Shown: positions 44,337 to 53,656, counted from the stretch's first letter. The stretch: DNA of 64,000 nt from JAHBWV01 sp964588385 (GCA_964588385.1 CAZPPG010000002.1:1-64000), one strand, 5' to 3'. Numbers and translations are program-made. The notes: generated from the sequence alone by a model not told the origin.

Positions 44337-44848
44337 TCGGGCTGGGCCCTCGAATACGAGAGCCACGCCGCACCGCACTCCGGACAAACGACGCACCCAT
44401 CCTCGTGGCGAGGCAGGCCCTCGAGCGAGTGTGTGCACGATGGGCAGAGCGAGGCGTCGAGCATGACCCCGCGCACCTTCCGCAGCCCCTTTCGGAATCC
44501 CGCCCGCCTTCGGAAATACGAGCCCACCACGACAAGTCCAATCACCACGAGTCCCGCGGCGGCGCGGAACACAAATGGTTGCCCGCGCATCGTGATGTAG
44601 ACCCCGACCCACGCGGCGCACGCCGCGGCGTACCACGCGACCTGCCCCGGGAGAAGCGCCCGGCGCAATCCGGGCCTCGTCGGATCGAGTTCAATCAGCA
44701 GCGATCGGAGGCCGGGAATTCTGGAGCAGATGCTGTCAAGGTCCGGCAGGTACGGCATCCGTGCCGGACGGCCCCGGTCGTCAAGGAACTGGTGATTCGA
44801 CTGAGCCACGGGGCGAGTGTACCACGCCTTCCCGCTGTCCTGCGACAT
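44333..44848 (-). CDS. Small membrane protein with C-terminal zinc ribbon
   Basis: About 171 residues from the ATG 44846-44848; the start is uncertain because no ribosome binding site is clear, and longer starts would overlap the divergent gene. Two hydrophobic helices (VAWYAAACAAWVGVYITM and AAAGLVVIGLVVVGSYF), then a ribbon CPSC...CVVCPECGAAW at the C-terminus. It is the same design as one half of the next protein. Function unknown. Confidence 0.65.
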   Translation of the reverse strand: MSQDSGKAWYTRPVAQSNHQFLDDRGRPARMPYLPDLDSICSRIPGLRSLLIELDPTRPGLRRALLPGQVAWYAAACAAWVGVYITMRGQPFVFRAAAGLVVIGLVVVGSYFRRRAGFRKGLRKVRGVMLDASLCPSCTHSLEGLPRHEDGCVVCPECGAAWLSYSRAQPE

Positions 44849-44877
44849 AAGCTGGTTCAGACGCATCGGAGAATCAC

Positions 44878-45450
44878 ATGATTTCAAACGCACTGCTCCA
44901 GTCCAAGTTCCAGTCCGGCCACACCTTTGATGCCTACGTCGCCACCGGCACGCCTGATCAGCAGATCAAGTGGCGAGACTTTCACGCCAGGGTGAGGCTG
45001 ACAGACCCTCAGCGGACGCTTCTGGCCGGCTTTATACGCCAGCTCAACATCCTCATCGTCTCGGGCACTTGGTGCGGCGACTGTGTGCAGCAGGTCCCGA
45101 TGTTCGATCACATCGCCCGAGCCAATCCCGCCAGGATTGCCCTCCGCGTTGTGGATCGCGATAGGAACCCAGACCTTGCGGAGCCCCTCAAGATCTGCTC
45201 GGGACTTCGCGTGCCGACCGTGATCTATCTCAACGAGGACTTCGACTTCTGCGCCATGATGGGCGACCGGTCGCTGGCACGCTACCGGGCCATCGCCTCG
45301 GCGAAGCTTGGTGCGTCCTGCCCCCTGCCCGGCGCACCGGTGCCCCCGGATGAGATCGCGGCCACGCTTCAGGACTGGATCAACGAGACGGAGCGCGTGC
45401 AGTTGATGCTGCGGCTCTCACCCAAGCTTCGCGAGCGGCATGCGGACTGA
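44878..45450 (+). CDS. Thioredoxin-family protein with WCGDC active site
   Basis: A 190-residue cytoplasmic-looking protein (no signal peptide). NILIVSGTWCGDCVQQVPMF carries the redox pair Cys 66 and Cys 69; the CGDC spacing is typical of a thioredoxin-like subgroup distinct from CGPC thioredoxins. VPTVIYLNEDFDFC holds the cis-Pro region. It probably reduces or isomerises disulfides; partner unknown. Divergent from the zinc-ribbon operon, with a short promoter region. Confidence 0.85.
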   Translation: MISNALLQSKFQSGHTFDAYVATGTPDQQIKWRDFHARVRLTDPQRTLLAGFIRQLNILIVSGTWCGDCVQQVPMFDHIARANPARIALRVVDRDRNPDLAEPLKICSGLRVPTVIYLNEDFDFCAMMGDRSLARYRAIASAKLGASCPLPGAPVPPDEIAATLQDWINETERVQLMLRLSPKLRERHAD

Positions 45451-45465
45451 GTGACGAATGGCCTC

Positions 45466-46683
45466 TCAGGTCCCGTCAGCCAGGCACGCGTTGATGGCTT
45501 CGAGCATCTGCCGGTCGAAGCGGTCCTCGGCGAAGCGGGCCGCGAACTTCTCGCATGAGTCGGAGGTCGCCTGTCGTGCGCGCGGGACGCGCTCGGTCGC
45601 ATCCACCAGGGACTCGGGCGTCGGCTCATCGAAGAGCGCTCCCGTGACGCCGTCGCGGACAATGTCGAGCGCGCCGCCGGCCCGCCTCGCGACCACGGGC
45701 ATGCCGCACGCCATCGCCTCGCACGCGATGATCCCGAAATCCTCGATCTGCGGGAAGAGCAGCAGCTCCGCCGTGCGATACAGCTCGCGCAGGCGATCGT
45801 CGCTCACGCGCCCCTCGAAGGTCACCAGTCCCATCGCGTGATCGCGCGCGATGCCCTCAAGCCTCGCCCGCATCGACCCCTCGCCCGCGACAATCAGGCG
45901 CCGCTTCGCGAGTCCCGCGGCCCGGATGGCGAGGTCCACGCGCTTATAGGGCTCCAACGCCGCGACCACGAGCCATCGGTCGGTCCGCATGGTCAGCGGG
46001 TCCGGCGTGAAATACGTCGTTCGAACCGGAGGAAAGATGACGGTCGCGCCGCGTCCGTATGCGCGCTCGATGAGTCGTGCCGTGTGCGTCGAGTTCGCGA
46101 CGAACTGCGAGACGTTCGCGGCCGTGCGCCGATCCCATTTCCTGAAAAGCGGGCCATAGGCCTTCAAGGCCATGGCGCTCAGCCCGCCCCCGCCTGCGTA
46201 CTCGCTTTGAACCTCCGGCGACCAGATATATCGCGCCGGGCTGTGGCAGTAACAAAGGTGAGGGACCCGCCTTCCGTCTTGCCCCTTGCCGCCCGATATC
46301 CGAGGCGTGCGCAGTCCCTTGATCGCTGCAGAACTCGTCGAGATCACCAGGTCCACCGGCTCACGGGCATGCTCGATCTCAAGACGCTTTCCCAGCCAAC
46401 CCACCGCCCACGGGTACATCGGCATCAGCCAGCGGCGCAGCGCGATCCCGCCCGGCAACCTGCCCAGCGGCGAGCCCACGCGATTCCAGCGATCAATCGG
46501 TGACCCGGTCGGCTTCCCCGCATCGAACATCGTGTAGAGGTTTCCGGGTTTGGTTTCGCGCTCGAGGATCGCGGCGATCCGCGCCAGCACCATCTCTCCG
46601 CCGCGCCAGGTGCAGAGCCAATCGTGCGCCAGCGCAACGCGTGTCGCGGCCGTGAGTGCTCGGGATTGGTTCGCTTCGTCCAC
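45466..46683 (-). CDS. GT4-family glycosyltransferase
   Basis: A 405-residue protein starting at GTG 46681-46683. The N-terminus VALAHDWLCTWRGGEMVLAR is the acceptor-side Rossmann fold with its Gly loop. YFTPDPLTMRTDRWLVVAALE and PYKRVDLAIRAA begin the donor-binding half. FPQIEDFGIIACEAMACGMPVVA contains the E-x7-E motif of retaining GT-B enzymes. It transfers a sugar from a nucleotide sugar to a polysaccharide or lipid carrier. Isolated gene; donor and acceptor unknown. Confidence 0.92.
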   Translation of the reverse strand: MDEANQSRALTAATRVALAHDWLCTWRGGEMVLARIAAILERETKPGNLYTMFDAGKPTGSPIDRWNRVGSPLGRLPGGIALRRWLMPMYPWAVGWLGKRLEIEHAREPVDLVISTSSAAIKGLRTPRISGGKGQDGRRVPHLCYCHSPARYIWSPEVQSEYAGGGGLSAMALKAYGPLFRKWDRRTAANVSQFVANSTHTARLIERAYGRGATVIFPPVRTTYFTPDPLTMRTDRWLVVAALEPYKRVDLAIRAAGLAKRRLIVAGEGSMRARLEGIARDHAMGLVTFEGRVSDDRLRELYRTAELLLFPQIEDFGIIACEAMACGMPVVARRAGGALDIVRDGVTGALFDEPTPESLVDATERVPRARQATSDSCEKFAARFAEDRFDRQMLEAINACLADGT

Positions 46684-46734
46684 TGCGTGCTTCTCTGGGG
46701 ACAGGTTCCGACGTGCGGAGGGTATGATCGAATC

Positions 46735-47874
46735 GTGGCGACTCCAGAGGCACAGCCCGGCTCAGCAACCGTCCCCGGCGGCGCCTCGATTGTGCGCAAT
46801 CCCGATGCCAATCGGCTCGGTCTGGATTATCGCGCCGAGGCGATGAATCTCGGCCCGCCCGCCGTTCCGATCATCGACGCACACATTCACGTCAATGGGG
46901 CGCAGGCCGCACGTGTGTTCAAAGAGGTCGCCGAGCTGTACGGCATCCATCGCGTTGTTACGCAGACGCGACTTGCGGAGGCATCTGCCGTCCGCGACGT
47001 CCTGGGCCCGTTGGCCCGGTTTGTGGCCGTTCCCGATTATGGTTCGCCGGACCGCCGGACGGCGATGACCTCCGGCTACCTCGCCGATATCCAGCGCTGG
47101 CACTCGGAGTTCGGCGCAAAGCTCATGAAGCTCTGGTGCGCGCCGCGCCTCCGCGATCTGGCCACCGGCCCCGACGCGAACGAGTATGTTCCGCTCAACT
47201 CTCCCTGGCGCATCCGCCAGGTCGAGCTGGCCCAGTCGCTCGGCATGATGATCAAGGTCCACATCGCCGATCCCGACACGTGGTTCACGACCAAGTACGC
47301 GGACGCGAGCCGCTACGGCACGAAGCGCTCACAGTATGAGCCGCTGGAAGACATGCTCGATCGCTTCCACGGCCCGTGGATCCTCGCGCACATGGGCGGC
47401 TGGCCCGAGGACTTGACGTTTCTCTCCGACCTGCTCGACCGCCATCCGACGGTCAATCTCGACACCTCCGCCACGAAGTGGATGGTTCGCGAGCTGTCGA
47501 AGCATCCCCGCCCCAAGCTTGTGGAGTTCCTCACCCGTCACAGCGGGCGGATCCTCTTCGGCTCGGACATCGTGACGACCGATGAGCACCTCATGCCCGA
47601 CAAGAAGGGCGGTGTGTATTCCGGCGAACTCGCCAGTTCTCCCGAGCAGGCCTTTGAGCTCTACGCCAGCCGCTACTGGGCGCTCCGCACGCTCTGGGAA
47701 ACCGACTACGACGGTCCGTCGCCGATCGCGGATCCGGACCTGGCGATGGTTGATCCCGCCCGATTCACGCCCATGGATGCGCCGACGCTTTCAGGAAAGA
47801 ATCTTCCCGCGCACCTGCTGCGCACGCTCTACGCGGGAGCCGCCAGACGCGTCTTCGGCTCGTGGCTCGACTGA
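46735..47874 (+). CDS. Amidohydrolase-family (TIM-barrel) protein
   Basis: A 379-residue protein starting at GTG 46735 (the frame is open further up without support). IIDAHIHVNG (about 45-54) gives the HxH of the metal centre, MMIKVHIADPDTWF and WILAHMGGW supply further His ligands, and ILFGSDIVTTDEH the terminal Asp. The pattern fits the amidohydrolase-2 (PF04909-like) group of hydrolases and decarboxylases. Substrate unknown. It is divergent from the glycosyltransferase with about 50 bases between starts. Confidence 0.85.
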   Translation: MATPEAQPGSATVPGGASIVRNPDANRLGLDYRAEAMNLGPPAVPIIDAHIHVNGAQAARVFKEVAELYGIHRVVTQTRLAEASAVRDVLGPLARFVAVPDYGSPDRRTAMTSGYLADIQRWHSEFGAKLMKLWCAPRLRDLATGPDANEYVPLNSPWRIRQVELAQSLGMMIKVHIADPDTWFTTKYADASRYGTKRSQYEPLEDMLDRFHGPWILAHMGGWPEDLTFLSDLLDRHPTVNLDTSATKWMVRELSKHPRPKLVEFLTRHSGRILFGSDIVTTDEHLMPDKKGGVYSGELASSPEQAFELYASRYWALRTLWETDYDGPSPIADPDLAMVDPARFTPMDAPTLSGKNLPAHLLRTLYAGAARRVFGSWLD

Positions 47875-47912
47875 TCACGAAGCCCGGACGTCCGATCACG
47901 AATGCCCGCGGC

Positions 47913-48608
47913 TCACTCGTCCGAGCCCGACTCAATCCGCACATCATCAACTTCGAGCGGCACTTCCTCAGGCGCTTCCTCGGGCTTCGGCACGCGTTCG
48001 CCGATCTCGACCGGCGTGGTGAAGCGGATCAGCTCTTCAAGGCGAGCCGCGATCCGGCGCGCGACCGCCTCGTCCAATGGCGCGGCCACGCTTGCCGAGA
48101 ACTCCCCCGCCCCGATGCGATCCTCGAATCCCGGCGTCGATCCCGTGAGCCGGATCGATGCGTTCGAGATCGAGCCGCCGAATGATCGCTCGCCCGGCTT
48201 TCCGGAGGGCATCATGAACCCGCCCCCGCCGTAGACGCCGATGTGGCCCTCGGCCAGCACGAGCGTCCGTACCGTGGCCGTCGAGGCCGTGCGATCGATC
48301 GGTGTTTTGCCGGCCTTCGGGATCGCAAACAGGTGGATGTGCACGATCGTCCCGCTGACACCCGTAAGGTCCGACCCGGGGGTCAGTGCTTGATCGCTGA
48401 GATCCGTGAAGTACATGCTCGCGCCGCTCGAGTCGGTGCTGAGATACGCCTTGCTGGACAGCCGCGGACGAAGGCCGATCTGTGTGTTGATGCCGTTCAG
48501 CCGGACGCCGGAAGACGCTCCGACGGACGGCGAGCATCCAAAGAACACCGACGCGAAGGCCGCGAGCGCGATCAGGCACACGAAATGCGAACAGCTTCCT
48601 ATCTTCAT
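47913..48608 (-). CDS. Putative lipoprotein of unknown function
   Basis: A 231-residue protein with a lipoprotein signal (LIALAAFASVFFGC, lipobox Cys about 25). The mature part is beta-rich with a Gly-rich segment (HIGVYGGGGFMMPSGKPGE), and the C-terminus is acidic (PKPEEAPEEVPLEVDDV). No family recognised. It is convergent with the amidohydrolase and divergent from the secreted TPR-like pair. Confidence 0.7.
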   Translation of the reverse strand: MKIGSCSHFVCLIALAAFASVFFGCSPSVGASSGVRLNGINTQIGLRPRLSSKAYLSTDSSGASMYFTDLSDQALTPGSDLTGVSGTIVHIHLFAIPKAGKTPIDRTASTATVRTLVLAEGHIGVYGGGGFMMPSGKPGERSFGGSISNASIRLTGSTPGFEDRIGAGEFSASVAAPLDEAVARRIAARLEELIRFTTPVEIGERVPKPEEAPEEVPLEVDDVRIESGSDE

Positions 48609-48795
48609 GCCCCTATAAGGTACACCGCCTCGGACTTCCGTGCTGGTGCGGGGTGTGAGGAACGATCCCTAGCAACCATTCCCGACCGTTACCGGATAGA
48701 ATCCAAGCGGAGTGGGGTGTCGCCTTGCGCCGTGTTGGGGGGCGAAGGCGAACGCGTTTCCATTTCCGACCGAAGGAATGGGAAGGAGCGACAAC

Positions 48796-49815
48796 ATGAG
48801 AATCCATCTGAGCATCGCATCGCTCGCCGTCGTCGGCATGGCGATCGGCATCACCGGCTTTTCCGGGGTTGCCGCTCAGGCTCAGTCGCGCGTGCCGGGT
48901 TTCACGCCCGGGCGCCCCGCGGTCTCAAATGCCGGCTTCCCCACGCGGGGCTACGGCGTCCGCGCACCCTTTGTCCGCGTCGTCGCGCCCAACACGAACG
49001 CCATCGGTGGCAACCGGCCTTCGGAGCGCACGCTCCCGCCCCGCTTTGATCCGCCGCCTGCAATTGCCGCCCCCTCTCCGGCACCCGTTCCGACGAACAC
49101 GATCGATCTGCCCACGACATCCGCCGTGTCCGTGAACACCGCGGTCATGGCCCCGGGCGGCTCGCTCGGCTGGGGCACCCCGACCGCGGTCTACCGCCAC
49201 GCCTCAACCCGCGGCTCGATGGGCTGGAGCCGCAACGCCTACGACCAGCAGGGTTTCGACCAGCGGCTCTCCGTGTTCTACAAGCCCTCCGAGCTGGCCG
49301 CCTTGCAGGCCGAAGAGCAGGCACGCATCGAGGCCGGCCGCACACCGCTCACGGATCGCGCTGCTTCCGCCCTTCTGAAGGGCGACTTGGACCTCGCGAA
49401 CGAACTCCACCTCGAACTGCTGTCGATCTCGCCCGACGATCTGTATGTCATGCGGACGCTCGGTGTCATCGATCTGCTGCGCAAGCGCACGGACGAGGGA
49501 ATCAAGCGAATCCTCGCGGCGTACATGGCCGATCCGCTGCTGGCGGATGTCCCACTGGATCCCACGGTGTTTCCTGACGGGGCGGTGGCGCTGCGCCGCG
49601 CTGCCGGAGACATTGCCAACCTGTCCACGCGCCCGGGTCGGGCCGACGCGGCGTTCATCGCTGCTGTCCTGGCGCAATCCAGAGGCGACCAGGTTGTCGC
49701 GGGACGATTCCTCGATCGTGCGGCAGAGGGCGGCCTTGATCTCGCGCTGATCGTTCGGCTCCGCGCTTCGATCGAGGCGGCCCAAGCCGCTCCACGCTCG
49801 AAGCCCGGGAAATAA
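48796..49815 (+). CDS. Secreted protein with Pro-rich linker and TPR-like domain (copy 1)
   Basis: A 339-residue protein from the ATG 48796 with AGGAG 7 bases upstream. It has a signal peptide ending near AAQAQS (about 30), a Pro/Thr/Ala-rich low-complexity linker (about 32-130), and a helical C-terminal domain with TPR-like repeats (KGDLDLANELHLELLSISPD, then DLYVMRTLGVIDLLRKRTDE). It is paralogous to the next gene, from which it is separated by 45 bases. Periplasmic or surface scaffold is a guess. Confidence 0.75.
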   Translation: MRIHLSIASLAVVGMAIGITGFSGVAAQAQSRVPGFTPGRPAVSNAGFPTRGYGVRAPFVRVVAPNTNAIGGNRPSERTLPPRFDPPPAIAAPSPAPVPTNTIDLPTTSAVSVNTAVMAPGGSLGWGTPTAVYRHASTRGSMGWSRNAYDQQGFDQRLSVFYKPSELAALQAEEQARIEAGRTPLTDRAASALLKGDLDLANELHLELLSISPDDLYVMRTLGVIDLLRKRTDEGIKRILAAYMADPLLADVPLDPTVFPDGAVALRRAAGDIANLSTRPGRADAAFIAAVLAQSRGDQVVAGRFLDRAAEGGLDLALIVRLRASIEAAQAAPRSKPGK

Positions 49816-49860
49816 GCGAGGTGGGCGCACGGCCCACGCGTCAACTGCGGAGGTTTGAGG

Positions 49861-50976
49861 ATGGCTGCAACGATCTCGAAAGTGCTTCTGGCAGGAGCCG
49901 CGATCGCGTGGAGTGTTCCCGCGTGGACCGTTTGCGCCCAGCAGAGCACGCCCGGCGTCCCAGCGACGTCCGGCGGCCCAGGCGTGCGCACCACCACGGG
50001 TCCGCGTCCGGGTTCACGCCTTCCACCCGCTCCTCCCGCCACGTCTCGTCCGAACTCGTCCCGACCGACCGGCACTCCGGCCTCCAACCCGAATACCACG
50101 CTGGAACAGCGTCAGAACCAACTCCGCGCTTTGGTGACTTCAAATCCCGGTGATCGCTACACCCCTTACAACGTCGGCCAGGCGTTGGATGTTTCCAGCC
50201 TGAGTTCCGATGGTTACCGCGTTGGGGGCGGCTTCGTCCGATCGTTCAGCTTCGCGGCCTCTTCCCTGGCATTCTCGCGCGGCACGCCCCGCCAATCCGG
50301 GAACCTTTCCTCGTTTCAGCCACGAACCGTCAACGACTTCATCTACGCGCTGGAGTATCTGGACGACGACAACTGGCTGTGCGGCGGTTCGCGGACTCTG
50401 ACCGAAGGTGGCAACCGCATGATGGGCGGGTTCCTCGCAGAGCCCTTTGAGCCCTCTTCGGTCTTCCCGGGTGTCAACCCGGCCGTCTTTGCCCCAATGT
50501 CTCAGACCCCGCCGACGGACGAGCCGCCCGCCCCCGCGGACCTCGGTGATGAAGCGCTGATGGCCGGCCGCTCTGTGGACGCGGTTGACGCCTACAAGCT
50601 CCACTTGGACGCCGCGCCGGGCGACGCACCCGTGGTGGTGAGGATGGCGGTCGCGATGATCGAGTCCGGCAAAGCCGCCGAAGGGTCCGCCCTTCTGATG
50701 AAGGCGTACCGCGACGATCCCACAGTCGCTGGCGTGTCGCTTCGTCCGATGACGGAGGCGTGGGAACCCTCCCGCACGCGCGCGCTTGTCACGAAAGCGG
50801 TAACGCACGCGAACAGGGAGCGCAGTGCATCCGCTTGGGCGACAGTCGCCGTTCTGATGGTTGCCGATGATCGCGCGGCCCTCGCGTCACAGATGCTCGA
50901 CCGCAGCATCGCGGCGGGGCTCGATCCGGACCTCGGCACGCGGCTCTCAGCCATGATTGCCGATGCGCGGAATTAG
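49861..50976 (+). CDS. Secreted protein with Pro-rich linker and TPR-like domain (copy 2)
   Basis: A 371-residue protein from the ATG 49861 behind GGAGG at 7 bases. Signal peptide ending near CAQQS (about 28), Pro/Thr/Ser-rich linker (about 30-85), a middle region with FIYALEYLDDDNWLCGG, and a C-terminal TPR-like domain aligning with copy 1 (AGRSVDAVDAYKLHLDAAPG; ALASQMLDRSIAAGLDPDLG matching VVAGRFLDRAAEGGLDLALI). Tandem duplication followed by divergence is the simplest reading. Function unknown. Confidence 0.75.
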   Translation: MAATISKVLLAGAAIAWSVPAWTVCAQQSTPGVPATSGGPGVRTTTGPRPGSRLPPAPPATSRPNSSRPTGTPASNPNTTLEQRQNQLRALVTSNPGDRYTPYNVGQALDVSSLSSDGYRVGGGFVRSFSFAASSLAFSRGTPRQSGNLSSFQPRTVNDFIYALEYLDDDNWLCGGSRTLTEGGNRMMGGFLAEPFEPSSVFPGVNPAVFAPMSQTPPTDEPPAPADLGDEALMAGRSVDAVDAYKLHLDAAPGDAPVVVRMAVAMIESGKAAEGSALLMKAYRDDPTVAGVSLRPMTEAWEPSRTRALVTKAVTHANRERSASAWATVAVLMVADDRAALASQMLDRSIAAGLDPDLGTRLSAMIADARN

Positions 50977-51063
50977 ACAAGCGTCGACACTCGCGAGTCG
51001 ACCAATCCTTCCAAACTCCGAACACCATCTCGCCGCACAGGTTCTCTCGAAATCTTTGAAGTG

Positions 51064-51093
51064 TTGTCGGCGAGCGAACTTGCGGCCTAGAGT
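51064..51093 (+). promoter_or_regulatory. Possible promoter of the rplK operon
   Basis: TTGTCG (51064-51069), 18-base spacer, TAGAGT (51088-51093), each four of six matches to consensus. A GCACCGG/CCGGTGC hairpin follows at 51103-51123 in the leader. The rplK ATG is at 51245. Confidence 0.4.
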
Positions 51094-51244
51094 TCAGGCC
51101 CTGCACCGGGCTGTCTCCGGTGCCGGCTCTTCCGGACCGTTATCCCGGATCAACCGTTCGAACCACTCGACTGTCCGTCCCACATGGCCGGGGCGGACCT
51201 CGCGGGGCCAGATGGCTTCCGAGTCAGGTGGGAGGTGAGGACCA

Positions 51245-51673
51245 ATGGCCAAGAAAGAAATTACCAAGGTATTCAAGATCATGGCCCCCGGCGGCCAGGC
51301 GACGCCCGCGCCGCCCCTGGGCCCCGCGCTCGGCGGAGCCGGTGTGAACCCCGGACAGTTTGTCCAGCAGTTCAACGCCGCGACGCAGAACGTCAAGGGC
51401 AAGGTGGTCGGCTGTGTCGTCACCGTGTACTCGGATCGTTCCTTCAGCTTCGAGATCAAGAGCAGCCCGGCCTCCGTGCTGATTCGCGACCGGGCGAAGA
51501 TCGAGAAGGGATCCGGAGTGCCCAACAAGAACAAGGTCGGCAAGCTTGGTCGCGCTGATCTTGAGTCGATCGCCAAAGAGAAAATGAACGACCTGAACGC
51601 GGGGTCTCTCGACGCCGCGGTCCGCATCATCGAGGGCCAGTGCCGCTCGATGGGCGTGGTGGTGGAGGCCTGA
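51245..51673 (+). CDS. rplK: 50S ribosomal protein L11
   Basis: A 142-residue protein, normal L11 length. The N-terminal domain (KIMAPGGQATPAPPLGPALG) holds the Pro-rich thiostrepton-binding segment, and the C-terminal domain binds the 23S GTPase-associated region. It starts the rplKAJL block and is followed after 3 bases by rplA. secE and nusG, which usually precede rplK, are absent upstream; two secreted-protein genes are there instead. Confidence 0.97.
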   Translation: MAKKEITKVFKIMAPGGQATPAPPLGPALGGAGVNPGQFVQQFNAATQNVKGKVVGCVVTVYSDRSFSFEIKSSPASVLIRDRAKIEKGSGVPNKNKVGKLGRADLESIAKEKMNDLNAGSLDAAVRIIEGQCRSMGVVVEA

Positions 51674-51676
51674 CCC

Positions 51677-52381
51677 ATGCCATTCGTCAGCAAGCGAAAC
51701 AAGGCCAACGTCCCGCTCAAGCCCAAGCAGGCCCTGCCTGCCGCCGAAGCGGTTTCCGCACTCAAGAAGTTCAAGGGACCGAAGTTCGATCAGACCGTTG
51801 ACGTCTGCATCCACCTCGGTGTCGATACCAAGCAGGCGGATCAGAACCTTCGCGGCTCGGTCTCCCTCCCCAACGGCATCGGTAAGGCCAAGCGCGTCGT
51901 CGCGTTCTGCACCTCTGACGTCGTTCCCAAGGCGATGGCCGCGGGCGCCATCAAGGCCGGCGGCGAGGAACTCGTCGCCGAGGTCGAGAAGGGCTGGATG
52001 GACTTCGATGTCGCCGTCGCGTCGCCGGACATGATGCGCGTCATCTCGAAGCTTGGTCGCGTCCTTGGTCCCAAGGGTCTGATGCCATCGCCCAAGGCCG
52101 GCACGGTCACGCCGAACATCCCCGATGCAGTGAAGGAATACTCCGCCGGCAAGGTCGAGTATCGCACCGACACCGCCGGGAACGTCCATGCTGTGATCGG
52201 CAAGATGTCCTTCCCCGAGGCCTCGCTCCAGCAGAACCTTGAGGCGTTCATCTCGACCATCGAAAAAGTCCGCCCGCAGACCGCCAAGGGCACATACATC
52301 AAGAAGGTCACCATCAGCGGCTCGATGACGCCCGGCGTACAGGTCAAGTACGTCGCTGCCGACGCAGCCGCCGTGGACTGA
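51677..52381 (+). CDS. rplA: 50S ribosomal protein L1
   Basis: A 234-residue protein of normal length with VDVCIHLGVDTKQADQNLRG near the N-terminus, LGRVLGPKGLMPSPKAGTV in the middle and VTISGSMTPGVQVK at the end. It forms the L1 stalk and in many bacteria represses its own operon by binding the leader. It lies 3 bases after rplK. Confidence 0.97.
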   Translation: MPFVSKRNKANVPLKPKQALPAAEAVSALKKFKGPKFDQTVDVCIHLGVDTKQADQNLRGSVSLPNGIGKAKRVVAFCTSDVVPKAMAAGAIKAGGEELVAEVEKGWMDFDVAVASPDMMRVISKLGRVLGPKGLMPSPKAGTVTPNIPDAVKEYSAGKVEYRTDTAGNVHAVIGKMSFPEASLQQNLEAFISTIEKVRPQTAKGTYIKKVTISGSMTPGVQVKYVAADAAAVD

Positions 52382-52456
52382 TTTCCCGCACGCCCCCGTC
52401 CCGCGCCGGCCTCGTTCCGAGCGTGACGCCAGATCCGTCAGAAAGAGGACACAGCC

Positions 52457-53005
52457 ATGTCCAAGACCATCAAGAAAATCATCATGCGGGACTATCAGGA
52501 CCGCCTCGACGGTGTCGAGGAGGCGATGGTGATCTCCATCCGAGGCGTGAAGGGCATCGACACCACGCGATTCCGCAACAACCTGCGGAAGAGCAACATC
52601 AAGGTGACGGTCGTCCAGAACGCGCTTGCGCGCAACAACTTCAAGGGCACATCGCTCGAGCCCCTCAACAAGTTCCTCACGGGCGCCAGCGCCCTGGCAT
52701 ACTCCAACGAGCAGTCCGTCGTTCAGATCGCACGCCAGATCGTTGCGGCTCTCAAGGACTTCCCGGCGATCGAGCTCAAGGGCGCGATCCTCGACGGCCT
52801 CCTCTTCGAGGGCAAGGCCGGCGTTGAGGAACTCTCCAAGTTCCCCACCAAGGCCGAGGCCATCGCGCAGGACGTCACGCTCATCCTCAGCCCCGCCCGC
52901 AAACTCGCGGCTCAGATCGTCGGCCCCGGCAGCAGTGTCGCCGGCCTCATCAAGGCCATCGAGACCAAGCTCGAAAAGGGCGAGACCATCGCCAAGGCAG
53001 GCTGA
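52457..53005 (+). CDS. rplJ: 50S ribosomal protein L10
   Basis: A 182-residue protein, base of the L7/L12 stalk. IIMRDYQDRLDGVEEAMVIS starts the rRNA-binding domain and the C-terminal helix (SSVAGLIKAIETKLEKGE) carries the L7/L12 dimer sites. A 75-base gap after rplA may hold the L10 leader control site, but I could not confirm a fold. Confidence 0.96.
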   Translation: MSKTIKKIIMRDYQDRLDGVEEAMVISIRGVKGIDTTRFRNNLRKSNIKVTVVQNALARNNFKGTSLEPLNKFLTGASALAYSNEQSVVQIARQIVAALKDFPAIELKGAILDGLLFEGKAGVEELSKFPTKAEAIAQDVTLILSPARKLAAQIVGPGSSVAGLIKAIETKLEKGETIAKAG

Positions 53006-53131
53006 GACCCGTTCCCTCGCACTTCCACGCGCGACTGGCCCTTTCAGGGATAAAGGCCGAATGGTTCGGCCCCTCTCACGCGGCAAGCTGGCCCGAGCAT
53101 CACGCCCGGGCGTTTGAAGAAAGAAGCTCAC

Positions 53132-53530
53132 ATGTCTGACACCACGACGTTCGACGCGAAGATCAAGAAGATTGGTGACGAGCTCGCCGGCCTCTCGCTC
53201 AAGGAAGCCGTTGACCTTGGCAAGTACCTCAAGGAGGCGTACGGCATCGAGGCCGCCGCCGGTGGTGGCGTCATGATGGCCGCCGCCGCTCCCGCCGCCG
53301 CCGCGAAGGAGGAGCAGACCTCCTTCGACGTGATCCTCAAGGGGGCCGACGCCGCCAAGAAGATCGGCGTCATCAAGATCGTCCGCGAGCTCACCGGCCT
53401 CGGTCTGGCCGAGGCCAAGGCTTTCGTCGAGGCTCCCGGCAAGGCCGTCAAGCAGGGCGTCTCCAAGGAGGAGGCCGAGAAGTTCAAGAAGCAGCTCGAA
53501 GAGGCCGGCGCCACCGTCGCCCTGGCCTGA
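53132..53530 (+). CDS. rplL: 50S ribosomal protein L7/L12
   Basis: A 132-residue protein from the ATG 53132. N-terminal dimerisation helices, an Ala-rich hinge (MMAAAAPAAAA) and the globular domain KIGVIKIVRELTGLGLAEAK with AFVEAPGKAVKQGVSKEEAE. It recruits translational GTPases to the ribosome. The 126-base gap after rplJ contains GGCC-rich repeats that could form an attenuator. A strong terminator follows. Confidence 0.97.
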   Translation: MSDTTTFDAKIKKIGDELAGLSLKEAVDLGKYLKEAYGIEAAAGGGVMMAAAAPAAAAKEEQTSFDVILKGADAAKKIGVIKIVRELTGLGLAEAKAFVEAPGKAVKQGVSKEEAEKFKKQLEEAGATVALA

Positions 53531-53566
53531 TCGAACGCCAGGTTCGATCGTCGCCTGATTGACCAC

Positions 53567-53593
53567 GGGGCCGGCCCGGAATGGGTCGGCCCC
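53567..53593 (+). terminator. Intrinsic terminator/attenuator between rplL and rpoB
   Basis: GGGGCCGGCCC-GGAAT-GGGTCGGCCCC forms 11 base pairs with one G-U and is followed by GTCTTGA. It lies 37 bases after rplL. In many bacteria an attenuator here lowers rpoBC transcription relative to the ribosomal genes, and the weak T-run fits partial read-through. Confidence 0.7.
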
Positions 53594-53656
53594 GTCTTGA
53601 GTGTGCCCCACGCGGTTCGTGTCGTCGGTCTCTTCTTGTTCGGTGCATGGGAGGAC

